From Prado023 sp963700475 (GTDB taxonomy: Bacteria > Actinomycetota > Actinomycetes > S36-B12 > CAIYMF01): a DNA stretch of 64,000 bases. Under the pieces are notes generated by a model that saw only the letters and a list, made by a program, of their open reading frames with translations, had not been told where the DNA came from and made no database searches. Numbering within the stretch: position 1 is the first letter of the stretch; each line of letters begins with the position of its first letter. The DNA is taken from assembly GCA_963700475.1 (NCBI GenBank), contig CAVOXR010000001.1, positions 163,088 through 227,087 of the forward strand. The letters run 5' to 3'. The position numbers were made by a program, and so were the translations under genes. This document shows positions 25,407 through 35,191 of the stretch, one piece after another.

Positions 25407-27590
25407 GTGGCCGCCGCGCTCTACTCGCTGGATGAGGCGCGACCGATGTCTCGGGCCGGGCGGCTGACCGCCTGGCTGGGTGGGGCTCTGTACCTGGGCG
25501 CATCGCTGGTTGTGTTCTCCCGGGGCAGCGACCCGTGGCCGGCGCTGCTCTGGATCCCGATCGCCCACGCGCTGGTCCTGGTAGTCGTCTGTGGGCTCAC
25601 CTCACTGCTGCTCTACGGCCAGGCGAGCGCCACCGGGCGCCGCGGGTACGTGTGGTTGGGTGGCACCTACCTCTACGTGGCCGTGCTCCTGCTGTCCTTC
25701 CCGCTGTTCTTCCCCGGCGGCTTCGGCGGCCAGGAACCCCTGCTGGGCGGAATGCAGTCAGCCCCGTGGATGTACTTCATCTGGCACCTGGCGTTCGCCG
25801 GGGGCCTGATGATGGCCGTGTGGGTGTTCCACATCGACCGGATCCGCCACCGACGTCCCGGCCTGGCCGTGGACATGCGGCCAACAGTGGTCGGCGTCGT
25901 CATTGGTGGGCTCCTTTCTGTGGCGTTCGTCGCGGTGCCGGACAACGCGTGGCGGCCCTCGCTGGTGACCCCGGGCGAGGGCCTGACGCCGTTGGGCGTG
26001 GCCCTGGACTGGCTGCTGCTGGGATTGTCGTTGGCCGGGGCGGGCCTCGCGCTGTGGTGCCAGCGCGGGGGTGCGCTGATCCAGCGGTGGCTGTCCGCTG
26101 TGCTGCTGCTGCAGCTCGGGGCCGCGATCGTGAACCTGAACACCACCAGTTGGTCATTCGGTTGGTACTTCGACCGACTGTTCGGCATGTTCGCGCTGAC
26201 CAGCCTGCTGGTGTTCCTCGTCTTCAGCCTCGCGCGCGCTGGGCAGGCGACCACCAGGGTGGCCAGCTCCGACACGCTCACACCCAGCGAGAGCCGTGCC
26301 ACCTTCACCCAGTCGATGGTGCAGGAGATCGCTGCTGCTCGGTTGCAGGGGCAGTCGGTCGCTCTGCTTTGGGTGGACCTCGACGGGTTCAAGGGCGTGA
26401 ACGACCAGTTCGGTCACCAGGTCGGTGACGACGTGCTGCGCGTGACGGTCGCCCGGATCCTGGGACAGGTGAGGGACGCCGATCACGTGGGTCGACTCGG
26501 GGGCGACGAGATCGGGGTCCTGCTCTGCGAAGGAGTGCAGGAGGCGCGGGTCGGGACCGTCGCCGAGCGGATCCTGGCCGCCCTGCGCGAGCCCATGCAC
26601 GTGGAGGAGCTCCTGATCCACATCACAGGGTCGATCGGGATCGCCACGTTCCCCACGGACGGTGATCGGCCCGACGAGCTGATCACCCGGGCCGACCTGG
26701 CCATGTACGCGGCCAAGAACAGCGGCGGGGACCGGTGCCTGCAATTCAGCGCGGAGCTCGGGTCCGAGGCAATGGACCGGGCACAGCTTCGCCACGACCT
26801 GGCCCGCGCGGTGCTCGGCGGGGACTTCGAGCTGGCCTACCAACCGATCTTTGACCTCGAGTCCGGTGCCGTGGCCGGCGTGGAGGCCCTGGCCCGGTGG
26901 AGGCATCATGGACAACTCGTGCCGGCCGGTCGGTTCATGGCCTTCGCGGAGAGGACCGGCCAGATCGTCGCGATCGGGCGGCTGATCCTCGAGGTCGTGG
27001 AGCGCGACCTGCACCAGGTGCTGGCCGCCCTGCCGGCCGACGGGTTCCTCGCAATCAACCTCTCCGCGCGCGAACTGGTCGACGACATCCACCTCGATCG
27101 ACTCCTGACCGGCCCGCTGCAAGCCTCGGCCGGACGGGTCATCCTTGAGGTCACGGAATCCTCCGAACTGCTGGAGAAGTCCGACATCACCCACCGCCTG
27201 CAACGCATACGTACCGCCGGGTATCGACTGGCCGTCGACGACTTCGGGGCGGGCTTCTCGAACTTCACCCGGCTGGAAGCGATGCGCCCGGACCTGCTGA
27301 AGATCGATCGCGCGCTTGTCGCGCGCGCCGGCAGCGGAGTCGAGGGAGGTGTGGCGTTTCTCGCCGCTGCCCGCAGCGTCGCCGAAAGCCTGCACTGCCC
27401 GGTGGTCGCCGAGGGGATCGAGACAGTCGCGGAGCGCGACGTGGTGCTCGCGACCGGCATCACCCTGGCCCAGGGGTTTCTGCTCGGGCGGCCCGCTCCA
27501 CTGGACCAACTCGCTGCAGCAGTCACCCCCAGGCTGGCCTTTGAGGCCGCCGCGAACCAACTGGAGGGTGAGGCAGGCCAGCCGATGTAG
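25407..27590 (+). CDS. Membrane GGDEF-EAL protein (c-di-GMP turnover)
   Basis: The GTG at 25407 follows GGGGAG and gives 727 residues; the frame is open further upstream. The first ~280 residues are a multi-helix membrane sensor. The GGDEF domain has the catalytic motif as GGDEI (G365-I369), with a product-inhibition I-site RDAD at R356, five residues before it. The EAL domain is complete: EAL at E493, LEVTESSE, DDFGAG at D611, LLKIDRAL, AEGIETVAE and QGFLLGRP. The protein may therefore both make and degrade c-di-GMP. The F-to-I change in GGDEF could lower cyclase activity. Confidence 0.9.
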   Translation: MAAALYSLDEARPMSRAGRLTAWLGGALYLGASLVVFSRGSDPWPALLWIPIAHALVLVVVCGLTSLLLYGQASATGRRGYVWLGGTYLYVAVLLLSFPLFFPGGFGGQEPLLGGMQSAPWMYFIWHLAFAGGLMMAVWVFHIDRIRHRRPGLAVDMRPTVVGVVIGGLLSVAFVAVPDNAWRPSLVTPGEGLTPLGVALDWLLLGLSLAGAGLALWCQRGGALIQRWLSAVLLLQLGAAIVNLNTTSWSFGWYFDRLFGMFALTSLLVFLVFSLARAGQATTRVASSDTLTPSESRATFTQSMVQEIAAARLQGQSVALLWVDLDGFKGVNDQFGHQVGDDVLRVTVARILGQVRDADHVGRLGGDEIGVLLCEGVQEARVGTVAERILAALREPMHVEELLIHITGSIGIATFPTDGDRPDELITRADLAMYAAKNSGGDRCLQFSAELGSEAMDRAQLRHDLARAVLGGDFELAYQPIFDLESGAVAGVEALARWRHHGQLVPAGRFMAFAERTGQIVAIGRLILEVVERDLHQVLAALPADGFLAINLSARELVDDIHLDRLLTGPLQASAGRVILEVTESSELLEKSDITHRLQRIRTAGYRLAVDDFGAGFSNFTRLEAMRPDLLKIDRALVARAGSGVEGGVAFLAAARSVAESLHCPVVAEGIETVAERDVVLATGITLAQGFLLGRPAPLDQLAAAVTPRLAFEAAANQLEGEAGQPM

Positions 27591-27612
27591 CGGCACCCCA
27601 GTCGGCGGCATC

Positions 27613-27636
27613 GACCCCCTCAGCCACGCTGGGGTC
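27613..27636. terminator. Hairpin between convergent genes
   Basis: GACCCC (27613-27618) pairs with GGGGTC (27631-27636), enclosing AGC/GCT. It lies in the 66-base gap between the convergent GGDEF-EAL and universal-stress genes and could terminate both. Confidence 0.45.
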
Positions 27637-27656
27637 GGTGAGTTGTACGTCCGGGC

Positions 27657-28436
27657 TCAGCGTCCGCCCAGCTGGGCTTCCGCTTGCTCGCGCCGCTGGC
27701 TTCGGGGGATCAGTGCGACGGGGCGCCGCGCCCGTTGGAGCACCTCTCGCACGACAGTCGCGTGCTCTGGTGCCAGGTTCTGGCGCCAGCCGAGCGCAAT
27801 GACGTCCACGTCCTCAGTGGCAGCAACGTCCAGCAGCGCGAGGACGGTGGGTCCCGGCCGGGTCTCGAGGCGGATGCCGAGATCGGCGCAGTGCTGCGAC
27901 AGGAACTCGTCGCGCCACGCGATCTCGTCGGGCACGCCGTCGAGGAACATGGGCACGGTGTGCGGCTCGAAGACGTGGACGGCAATGACCTCGGCCCCCG
28001 CCGCGACATAGGCGGCGATCAAGGGCCGTACCGCTGCGCTGACGCCCCGTGTGCCGTCGAGCGGGATGAGCACCCTGCGCGGCGTCAGACGGATGGGCGC
28101 ATCCGGGGGGACGACGAGGACAGGTTTGGTCAGGTGGGTGGCGACAGCGCGGGCGGTGTGTCCCGGTTCATTGCGGCCAGGCAGGCCATGCAGGGCAAGG
28201 ACCACGAGATCGACATCCGCATGCTCACCGGCCTCGATGATCTGGACGTCAGGTCGGCCGGGTACCACGAGGAGGGGCATGCCGTACTTCTGGGCGTACT
28301 CGGCCGCGTGGCCAGGGGACTCGCCGACGTGGAGCGCCCGCGTGTCGAGGTGCAGCGCCTGGCTGAATGCCTGCGCGGTGGCCAGGACGTAGTCGGCGGC
28401 GGGGGTGTTGTCGACGACGGCCAGGACGGTGTTCAT
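27657..28436 (-). CDS. Universal stress protein, two domains
   Basis: The 259-residue protein has two tandem UspA domains. Domain 1 begins TVLAVVDNTPAADYVLATAQ; domain 2 begins RRVLIPLDGTRGVSAAVRPL. UspA proteins bind ATP or AMP and act in stress or stasis. Its ATG overlaps the stop of the HAD-GH65 gene by four bases (ATGA), so it is co-translated with a carbohydrate enzyme. Confidence 0.85.
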   Translation of the reverse strand: MNTVLAVVDNTPAADYVLATAQAFSQALHLDTRALHVGESPGHAAEYAQKYGMPLLVVPGRPDVQIIEAGEHADVDLVVLALHGLPGRNEPGHTARAVATHLTKPVLVVPPDAPIRLTPRRVLIPLDGTRGVSAAVRPLIAAYVAAGAEVIAVHVFEPHTVPMFLDGVPDEIAWRDEFLSQHCADLGIRLETRPGPTVLALLDVAATEDVDVIALGWRQNLAPEHATVVREVLQRARRPVALIPRSQRREQAEAQLGGR

Positions 28437-31400
28437 TGCCGCCGCCAGCCGTCGGTGATCCGGGTCCACCGCTGCCCTCCGGGGGTGACCTCGGCCGTCC
28501 CGGCGCCTGGGACGGTGACGTCGATGGGGGCGTCGCTGGTCACCTGCAGCGTGGTGGACGAGGCCCGCACCTCCAGCTTCCTGCCGTGGTGTTGCAGCCG
28601 GAGGCTCAACAGGTCCCACCCGGTGGGGATGTGGGGGTCGATCACCAGGCCTGAGCGCTGCGGTCGGATGCCGGCGAAGCCGAAGACCAGGGCCTGCCAC
28701 ACCCCGCCGAACGTGGCCAGGTGCAGCCCCCAGGCTGTCGTCCCGGTCAGGTTGTCCAGGTCGAGCCGGCATGCCATCCGGAACAGGCGCAGCGCCTCGT
28801 CGGGTCTGCCGTCGCGGGCGAGCAGGGCAGCGTGGATGGCCGGGGACAGTGAGCTGCCGTGGGCGCAGCGCGGCTCGTAGAACTCCAGGTTCGGGCGCAG
28901 CGAGCCCGGCTCGGTCTCCTCGGGGACGAGGTGGTGCAGCATCAGAACATCGGGCTGCTTGATCACCTGGGAGCCGCTGATCCGGGGGCGGCCGAACAGG
29001 AGGTCGGCGGCGACCGGGGTCTCGGCGACGTCGCTGATCATCAGTGGCTCGAGGGCGTAGTACCCGTCGAACTGCTCATACAGTCCAGTATGCGCGTCGT
29101 AGTTGTCCACGAGTCTGTCGGCTACATGCCGCCACTGCGCGATCTCGTCGGGGGACACGTCGCCTCCGGCTTCGGCGAGCTCAGCGGCCCGGCGCAGGTT
29201 CCAGCGGGCCATCACGTTGGTGAACACGTTGTCGTCCACACGCTCGTGATACTCGTCGGGGCCGATCACGTCACCGATATGGCCCCCCGAGGAGTCCAGC
29301 CGTACCCGTGAGGCCCAGTAGCGGGCGGTGTCCAGGACAAGTGGGCGCCCTGGACCACTGAGCAGGGTGTCGTCGCCCGTCCAGTCGGCGTACTGCCACG
29401 CGGCCCACGCCACGTCGGCGACGATGTGCTCCTCGTGCTCCCCGGTCAGGATCGGGATGACCGGGCCGTAGAGCGGGCGGTCCTCGCTCGGGGTCACGTC
29501 GACGCCGGTCCGCGCGGACTCCCAGGGGAACCGCGCCCCGCGGTACCCCCGCTGGGCCGCCGCCTGCCGTGCGGGCTCGAGGCGACGGATCCGGTACTCG
29601 AGCATCGCGCGTGCGGCGGGCGGGCAGGTCGCGGCCAGGAACGGCAGCGTGAACACATCCGCGTCCCAGAACACATGGCCCCGGTAGCTGGGTCCGCTCA
29701 GCCCCCGCGGTCCCACCACCGCCTCGCCGGACGTCGGCACGGAGGCCATGAGGTGGAACAGCCCGAACCTGACCGCCAACTCCAGCTCAGGGTCGCCGTC
29801 GATGCAGACGAGTGCATCGTCCCAGCGCTGGGCCCACGCCGCACGCTGCTCGGCCAGCAGGGCGTCGAACCCGACACCCGCTGCGCGCTCCAGACCAGCG
29901 AACGCCTCCTGCCTGGGTGTCACACCGTCGGGGTCGCCGACGAAGCTGGCCAGCCTGTCGATGATGCGTCGCCCAGCCGCGGTCCGCTCCTGCTGCACGG
30001 TCGCGGCCGCGATCGCACCCCCGGCATCCGTGCGCACCTCGGCCGTGGACCTCTCCCCCAGTTGCCGACGCTCGAAGGTGCCATCCGTGGCCGGCGGGAT
30101 CAGCGCGGTGCCGACGTGCAACCACTCCAGGGCGCCCTCGGCCCGCAACGCGAAGCACCCGGGCCGTTCCAGTGAGGCGAACCGCAGCGACCGCAGCGCG
30201 ATCGGGGTGGCGGCCTGCTCGCGGTACAGCACCCCGCTGCGCAGATCGAAGGTGCGCCGGTCACGCCGGAGGTCCAAGCGTTGCAGCAGGTGCAACCCCG
30301 TCCAGCCCGGCCCCTCGAGAAGCGTCGGGGGCTCAGTCGAGTCGTCGAAGACACCGGCCGCCAGCACCCGGGGCAGGGCACCAAGGCCCTCCTCCTCCCT
30401 GATCCCCCTGGTGCCGAACCGGGTGTCTGCCACCGTGAGCAGCGCCTGGTGGGCGCGCCGCTGCGCAGGGTCGTCACCCGACACCGTGATCGTCCAGGCC
30501 GGGTCCTCATCGATGCTCGGCACGACGCCGGCGGCCCGCCTGTCGGCCTGATCGGCCAGAAGCGCGACGCAGGCTTCCACGGCACCCCCCATCCAGCGCA
30601 CCGACGGCGCTGGCCCGGCGGGGCGACTCGGCAGGACCGAGACGACCACCGCGCGCGTGGCGGGCGCCGGAAGCGCGAAATGCCACAGCCAGCCGACGAC
30701 GAGCACCAGCCCGGCGCCGATGCCGCGCCGACCCAGACGCTGGGTCAGCTGCGCCACTTCCAGCGGCGGGTCGTGTCCGGCCACCACCACGTCGACACCG
30801 AGGTCGCGCAGCCGTTGGATGACGTCGTCCAGGGCGGAGCCGTCCATCAGCCCTCGCGCCCCGCCCTGCGGCGGGCACACGACGATGCCCTCAAAGAGGA
30901 CGTCGGTCAGCCGGCCGGGGCCGGCGAACACCTGCGCCGGGGTCATCCGCAGCAACTCGGTCAGGTCGTCGAGCACCATATCGGCCCCACTGCCTGCCAG
31001 AGCCGCGGGCTTCCCGATCCGGTCCACACCGACGACCAGCCCGAAACCACCGGATCGCCCAGCCTGCACCCCCGAGATCGCGTCCTCGAAGACGATCGCA
31101 TGCGGCGGTGCCACACCCAACAACTCAGCCGCCTTGAGGTACGTGTCAGGCGACGGCTTGCCCGCGAGCCCCCAACGCCGGGCCTCCACCCCGGTCACCC
31201 GGACGTCGAAGCGATCCAACAGACCCGCACGACCCAACATCGCCGTGCAGTTCTCACTGGCCGACACCACGGCCAGCCGCTTGCCCGCGGCCCGCAGCGC
31301 ATCGAGCAGCGCCACCGTGTCGGCGAAGACCTCGACACCGCTCGTGGCCAGCTCCTGGGCGAGGTAGCCGTCCTTCCGGTTGCCCAGCCCGCAGCACGTC

Positions 31401-31717
31401 AGGCGGTCCGGGGGATCGTCCGGTGTCCCTTGGGCCAGGCGGATCCCCCGGGAGCCCAGGAACGCAGCGACCCCGTCGTAGCGCGGTCGACCGTCCACAT
31501 GGGCCCGGTAGTCACGATCGATGTCGAAGGGCTCGAAAGAGCCGCCCTCGCCGGTCGCCCAGGCGGCCAGGAACTCGTCGAACAGCCGCTTCCACGCCGC
31601 CGCGTGCAGGGTGGCGGTCCGGGTGATCACCCCGTCGAGGTCGAACAGCATGGCCTCGTAGCCCTGCCAGACCAGGCTCCCCGGAGGGCTGTCGGCGGTG
31701 CCGAGGTCGGTAGTCAT
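28433..31717 (-). CDS. HAD phosphatase-like / GH65 fusion (OtsB1-like)
   Basis: The 1094-residue protein joins a HAD beta-phosphoglucomutase-type domain (AMLFDLDGVITRTATLHAAA, nucleophile Asp in DLDG; KPSPDTYLKAAELL; VFEDAISGV), a degenerate middle region like the trehalose-phosphate-phosphatase part of OtsB1 with few catalytic residues, and a GH65 (alpha,alpha)6-barrel with catalytic Glu in GPDEYHERVDDNVFTN. GH65 enzymes are inverting disaccharide phosphorylases or hydrolases (trehalose, maltose, kojibiose). Module order resembles mycobacterial OtsB1. The ATG at 31717 follows GGAGGGG. Confidence 0.9.
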   Translation of the reverse strand: MTTDLGTADSPPGSLVWQGYEAMLFDLDGVITRTATLHAAAWKRLFDEFLAAWATGEGGSFEPFDIDRDYRAHVDGRPRYDGVAAFLGSRGIRLAQGTPDDPPDRLTCCGLGNRKDGYLAQELATSGVEVFADTVALLDALRAAGKRLAVVSASENCTAMLGRAGLLDRFDVRVTGVEARRWGLAGKPSPDTYLKAAELLGVAPPHAIVFEDAISGVQAGRSGGFGLVVGVDRIGKPAALAGSGADMVLDDLTELLRMTPAQVFAGPGRLTDVLFEGIVVCPPQGGARGLMDGSALDDVIQRLRDLGVDVVVAGHDPPLEVAQLTQRLGRRGIGAGLVLVVGWLWHFALPAPATRAVVVSVLPSRPAGPAPSVRWMGGAVEACVALLADQADRRAAGVVPSIDEDPAWTITVSGDDPAQRRAHQALLTVADTRFGTRGIREEEGLGALPRVLAAGVFDDSTEPPTLLEGPGWTGLHLLQRLDLRRDRRTFDLRSGVLYREQAATPIALRSLRFASLERPGCFALRAEGALEWLHVGTALIPPATDGTFERRQLGERSTAEVRTDAGGAIAAATVQQERTAAGRRIIDRLASFVGDPDGVTPRQEAFAGLERAAGVGFDALLAEQRAAWAQRWDDALVCIDGDPELELAVRFGLFHLMASVPTSGEAVVGPRGLSGPSYRGHVFWDADVFTLPFLAATCPPAARAMLEYRIRRLEPARQAAAQRGYRGARFPWESARTGVDVTPSEDRPLYGPVIPILTGEHEEHIVADVAWAAWQYADWTGDDTLLSGPGRPLVLDTARYWASRVRLDSSGGHIGDVIGPDEYHERVDDNVFTNVMARWNLRRAAELAEAGGDVSPDEIAQWRHVADRLVDNYDAHTGLYEQFDGYYALEPLMISDVAETPVAADLLFGRPRISGSQVIKQPDVLMLHHLVPEETEPGSLRPNLEFYEPRCAHGSSLSPAIHAALLARDGRPDEALRLFRMACRLDLDNLTGTTAWGLHLATFGGVWQALVFGFAGIRPQRSGLVIDPHIPTGWDLLSLRLQHHGRKLEVRASSTTLQVTSDAPIDVTVPGAGTAEVTPGGQRWTRITDGWRRQ

Positions 31718-31857
31718 ACAGGCACCCCTCCACCAGGAGGAACGGAAGCCCCTAGCCCCGCGGGCTACGCGCATGCTACAACCGAGACGGTAGCGGACGC
31801 CACGATCGACCATCCCCGCCCCAGGGACGACGAAAGCCGCCACCGGAGGGTCGAACG
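31718..31857. promoter_or_regulatory. Divergent promoter region
   Basis: These 140 bases carry the divergent promoters of the HAD-GH65 and glycosyltransferase genes. No specific -35/-10 or operator can be chosen with confidence. Confidence 0.4.
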
Positions 31858-32871
31858 ATGCGCATCGCCCTTGTCGCAGCACCCTGGTTGCCGGTGCCCC
31901 CACCCGCCTACGGTGGCAGTGAGGGCGTCATCGACCGGCTGGCCACCGGGTTCCTGGAGGCAGGGCACGACGTGCTGCTGTTCACGACCGGGGACAGCAC
32001 CTGCCCCGTGCCCCGAGCGTGGGCCCGGGCGCAGTCGAACCCGGACCTGATGGGGCAGTCGATGATCGAGCTGCACCACCTGATCCACGCCTACGACGAG
32101 GTCGCGGACTTCGACATCATCCACGACCACACGATCCTCGGGCCGGTGTACGCGCAAGGCCGATGCCACGGCCAGGTCGTCACCACCAACCACGGGGTGT
32201 TCTCACCCGAGGCCAACGACATCTACTCGAGGGTTGTCCCCCAGGTGGCGCTCATCGCGATCTCCCACGACCACGCCGCACGCAGCACCGCGCCGGTGTC
32301 CGCGGTCATCCACCACGGCCTGCGACCCGACGAGTTCCCGGTCGGCGCAGGCGATGGCGACTACCTGCTCTTCCTCGGCCGGTTCTCCCCGGACAAGGGA
32401 GCCAAGGAGGCGGCGATCGCCGCACATGAGGCCGGCGTCAACCTCGTCCTCGCCGCCAAGATGCGCGAGCCATTGGAGATCGACTACTTCCACACCCAGA
32501 TCGAGCCCCTGCTCGACTCGTCGGTCCGCTACGTCGGCGAAGTCGGGATGGAGCAGAAGCTGGAGCTGCTCGGGTCCGCGCGCGCGCTGCTCAACCCGAT
32601 CCACTGGCCCGAGCCCTTCGGGCTGGTCATGATCGAGGCCCTGGCCTGCGGCACACCGGTCCTGACCCTGAGGTGGGGTGCGGCACCGGAGATCGTCGAC
32701 GATGGAACCACCGGGTTCGTCTGCGACTCGGATGCGGACCTGGTGGCCGCGATCGAGCGAGTCGGGGAACTCGACCGAGCCGACTGCCGGCACGCGGTCG
32801 AAACCCGGTTCTCGGCAGACCGCATGGTGCGCGACCACCTCAACCTCTACGAGCGCCTGCTCGGCCGATGA
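31858..32871 (+). CDS. Glycosyltransferase family 4
   Basis: The 337-residue protein opens IALVAAPWLPVPPPAYGGSE, the GT4 N-terminal lobe with the GG loop for the nucleotide sugar, and includes the EX7E donor site EPFGLVMIEALACGTPVL. Acceptor and donor are unknown. It is divergent from the HAD-GH65 gene, and the pair suggests disaccharide or oligosaccharide turnover. It is convergent with the ECF sigma gene, 74 bases away. Confidence 0.9.
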   Translation: MRIALVAAPWLPVPPPAYGGSEGVIDRLATGFLEAGHDVLLFTTGDSTCPVPRAWARAQSNPDLMGQSMIELHHLIHAYDEVADFDIIHDHTILGPVYAQGRCHGQVVTTNHGVFSPEANDIYSRVVPQVALIAISHDHAARSTAPVSAVIHHGLRPDEFPVGAGDGDYLLFLGRFSPDKGAKEAAIAAHEAGVNLVLAAKMREPLEIDYFHTQIEPLLDSSVRYVGEVGMEQKLELLGSARALLNPIHWPEPFGLVMIEALACGTPVLTLRWGAAPEIVDDGTTGFVCDSDADLVAAIERVGELDRADCRHAVETRFSADRMVRDHLNLYERLLGR

Positions 32872-32945
32872 CAACGGAGCTCAGCCGACGGATGCGGCTC
32901 CCTGCGGTATGCGCCGATCCGGGAGCGACAGAGCGTCCGCGTGTG

Positions 32946-34310
32946 TCAACCGGCCGGGTCCTGCGGCTGCGGCCCAGGTCGCTGCTGGGCGTTACCTGGG
33001 CCGCTCTCCGTCCCGACTATGCGCTCGCGCAGGAGCACCTGCTCGGCCGGATTGCTGGTCAGCGTGAGCCCGATCCGGTCGGCGTCGCGCGCCTCGGCGT
33101 CACGGCCGATGCGGCGCAGCAGCTCGGCCCGGGTTGCGTGCCACGGTGCGTACGAATTCAGGCGGCCGACCAGGACGTCCACCTCCCTCAGCGCCTGCTC
33201 GGGGCCGAACACCTCCGCGCTGGCGATCGCCCGGTTGAGTCGCGTGACCGGCGAGGGATCCAGGTGCAGCAGCATGTCGTAGAGGATCACGATCTGAAGC
33301 CAATCGGTCTCCGGCCAGGTCGGAGCCTCGCAGTGCACCGCGGCGATCGCCGCCTGCAGTTGGAACCGACCGGCGCGCCCGCCGCCCAAGGCCGCTGCCC
33401 GTTCGATGAGGCCCACGGCGCGGGTGATGTCAGCGGTGCGGTACAGCGACCTGTCCTGCTCGGGCAGGCGCACCAGCCGTCCGCCGGATGTGCGCGCCTC
33501 ACGCCGGGCATCCTGCAGGGTCATGAGCGCCAGCAACCCGAGCGCCTCGGGCTCATTGGGGAACGCGGCCGCGATAAGTGTGGCCAGCCAGATCGCATCG
33601 GCGGCCAGGGCGCGATCGTCCATCGCGGGACCACTGGAGGTCAGGTAGCCCTCGTTGTACATCAGTGCGCACACGGAGAGCACGTCGCCGAGCCGCGCGG
33701 GAAGATCCTCGGGCTCGGGGACCCGCAGGCTGATGCCGGCGCTGACGATCTTCCTCTTCGCACGGGTGATCCGCTGGCCGATCGTGGGCGCGGGGGTGAG
33801 GAATGCCCGCGCGATCTGTTCGGTCGTCAGGCCGACCACCGCCCGCAGGGTCAACGGCAGTCGCGACTCCACCGGCAGCGCCGGGTGGCACGCTGCGAAC
33901 AGCATCGGGATGCGCTCATCGGCGGGTGCCACGCCTGCGGGGGGACTGGCCGCCGTCGCCGACGACTCCAGGCTCAGACCCGCACCGGGTGGTGGTCCGG
34001 CCCAGCTCGGCACGTCTGGTGCGTCGACGTGCCCGGAAGCCCAGGTCGGGTCAGCCCCTAGCCGATCGACCAGTCGCTGGGTCCGCTCCCGGCTGCGGAG
34101 CCGGTCGATCGCGTTCCGGTGCGCCGCCGTTGCCAGCCATCCGGTCGGGTTGCGCGGCACGCCGGCCATCGGCCAGGTGGCCCACGCGTCAGCGACAGCC
34201 TCAGCGACCGCGTCCTCCGCGGTGTCGAAATCGACCACGCGGGCCAGCCGGGCGACCAGCCGGCCCGCGTCCGAGCGGATGACCCGCTCGAGGTCGGGCT
34301 GTGCGTCCAC
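32946..34310 (-). CDS. ECF sigma factor of the DGPF/YCII-linked (ECF42-like) type
   Basis: The 454-residue protein has sigma2 (FDTAEDAVAEAVADAWATWP), a linker, sigma4 (LTTEQIARAFLTPAPTIGQRITRAK), and a long helical C-terminal extension of TPR-like repeats (NEGYLTSSGP to the end). This domain order is the ECF42/SigJ-like family. Its known partner, a DGPF/YCII protein, is the gene immediately upstream. The GTG at 34310 follows GGAG; an earlier GTG at 34346 is possible. No anti-sigma gene is visible. Confidence 0.9.
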   Translation of the reverse strand: MDAQPDLERVIRSDAGRLVARLARVVDFDTAEDAVAEAVADAWATWPMAGVPRNPTGWLATAAHRNAIDRLRSRERTQRLVDRLGADPTWASGHVDAPDVPSWAGPPPGAGLSLESSATAASPPAGVAPADERIPMLFAACHPALPVESRLPLTLRAVVGLTTEQIARAFLTPAPTIGQRITRAKRKIVSAGISLRVPEPEDLPARLGDVLSVCALMYNEGYLTSSGPAMDDRALAADAIWLATLIAAAFPNEPEALGLLALMTLQDARREARTSGGRLVRLPEQDRSLYRTADITRAVGLIERAAALGGGRAGRFQLQAAIAAVHCEAPTWPETDWLQIVILYDMLLHLDPSPVTRLNRAIASAEVFGPEQALREVDVLVGRLNSYAPWHATRAELLRRIGRDAEARDADRIGLTLTSNPAEQVLLRERIVGTESGPGNAQQRPGPQPQDPAG

Positions 34311-34317
34311 CGGGGGC

Positions 34318-34680
34318 CTACTCCATGTGCCCAGAGTGCTCGACAAGGGGGCGGATCTCCACGGCGACGCCCGGGAGCCTCAACGCTGGCCAGGTCCTGG
34401 CCAGGGTGATCGCCGCATCCAGATCGGGCACATCGATGACGCTGAACCCGCCGATGACCTCCTTGGCCTCGCTGAACGGTCCGTCGACGACGACCGAGCC
34501 GGCCTCGCCGCGCACCGTCGTGGCGGTGTCCACGGGCTGCAGCTCAGCGCCGGCCTCGGTGATCACCGCGGCGTTGCGCTGGAACCATCCGAAGATCTCG
34601 CCGTACACGGCCTCGGCCTGCGCCGGGTCGACGGTGGCATCGTCCTCGGGGCGTGAGGTGTACATCAGGACGTACTTCAT
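34318..34680 (-). CDS. YCII/DGPF-domain protein
   Basis: The 120-residue protein begins MKYVLMYTSRPEDDATVDPA and carries the DGPF signature in VVVDGPFSEAKEVIGGFSVI. These YCII-related proteins are typical partners of ECF42 sigma factors. The ATG at 34680 follows AGAGGAA, and the stop lies seven bases before the sigma start, so they share a transcript and probably autoregulate. Confidence 0.85.
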   Translation of the reverse strand: MKYVLMYTSRPEDDATVDPAQAEAVYGEIFGWFQRNAAVITEAGAELQPVDTATTVRGEAGSVVVDGPFSEAKEVIGGFSVIDVPDLDAAITLARTWPALRLPGVAVEIRPLVEHSGHME

Positions 34681-35191
34681 TGGTATTCCTCTCGCAGGGG
34701 CGGCGGATGTGCCGCTACCAGTGTGTCGCGCGCGCTGGCCCAGTTTCGACAGGTGAGCCAGACGGATGTGCACCAAGCGCCGCGGCGGAATCCACAATGA
34801 CGGCGAGGGACCTCCGATCCCGACAGGACGCGTGTGACCCCGGAGTTGGGTCCATGACTGGCCAGAGTGCGAGTCGTCGTCCGAGCTAGTCGCGGCCCAA
34901 GTTCCCGGGTGCCCCACATCTGGGCCGCCTCGTCGGCATCGTTGTACCCGCAGCCATGCAGTGGGGGATGGAATCCCGTCCGTCCGCGGGGCGCGGGGCA
35001 CACCGGTCAGGACCGGGTGGTCACCGTTCATGCGCCGCACCCTCGGGACCCGCGCCCGCGCCGTCCTGCCCAGGACGTGGGAAGCGTCGGACGACCGGGA
35101 AGGAGGGGGAAGGAGCAGGAAGGGTTCGGGAAGGCCGGGAGCGGATCGTTGGGGACGTCGGACACCCACACTCACCGAAAGGACCCCGACG
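34681..35191. other. Intergenic; polypurine stretch, no gene
   Basis: These 511 bases contain no gene I can support. From about 35096 to 35135 the plus strand is almost pure G/A, which could form a triplex-like or structured leader. It may carry the divergent promoters of the YCII gene and the 35192 gene. Confidence 0.4.

Noticed and set aside
30281..32050. Plus-strand 589-residue ORF opposite the HAD-GH65 gene
   Set aside because: His/Arg/Pro-rich antisense frame with no recognisable domain.
35096..35135. Polypurine tract as a functional element
   Set aside because: It is a striking G/A-rich run, but nothing links it to a gene or site; G/A bias alone is weak evidence.
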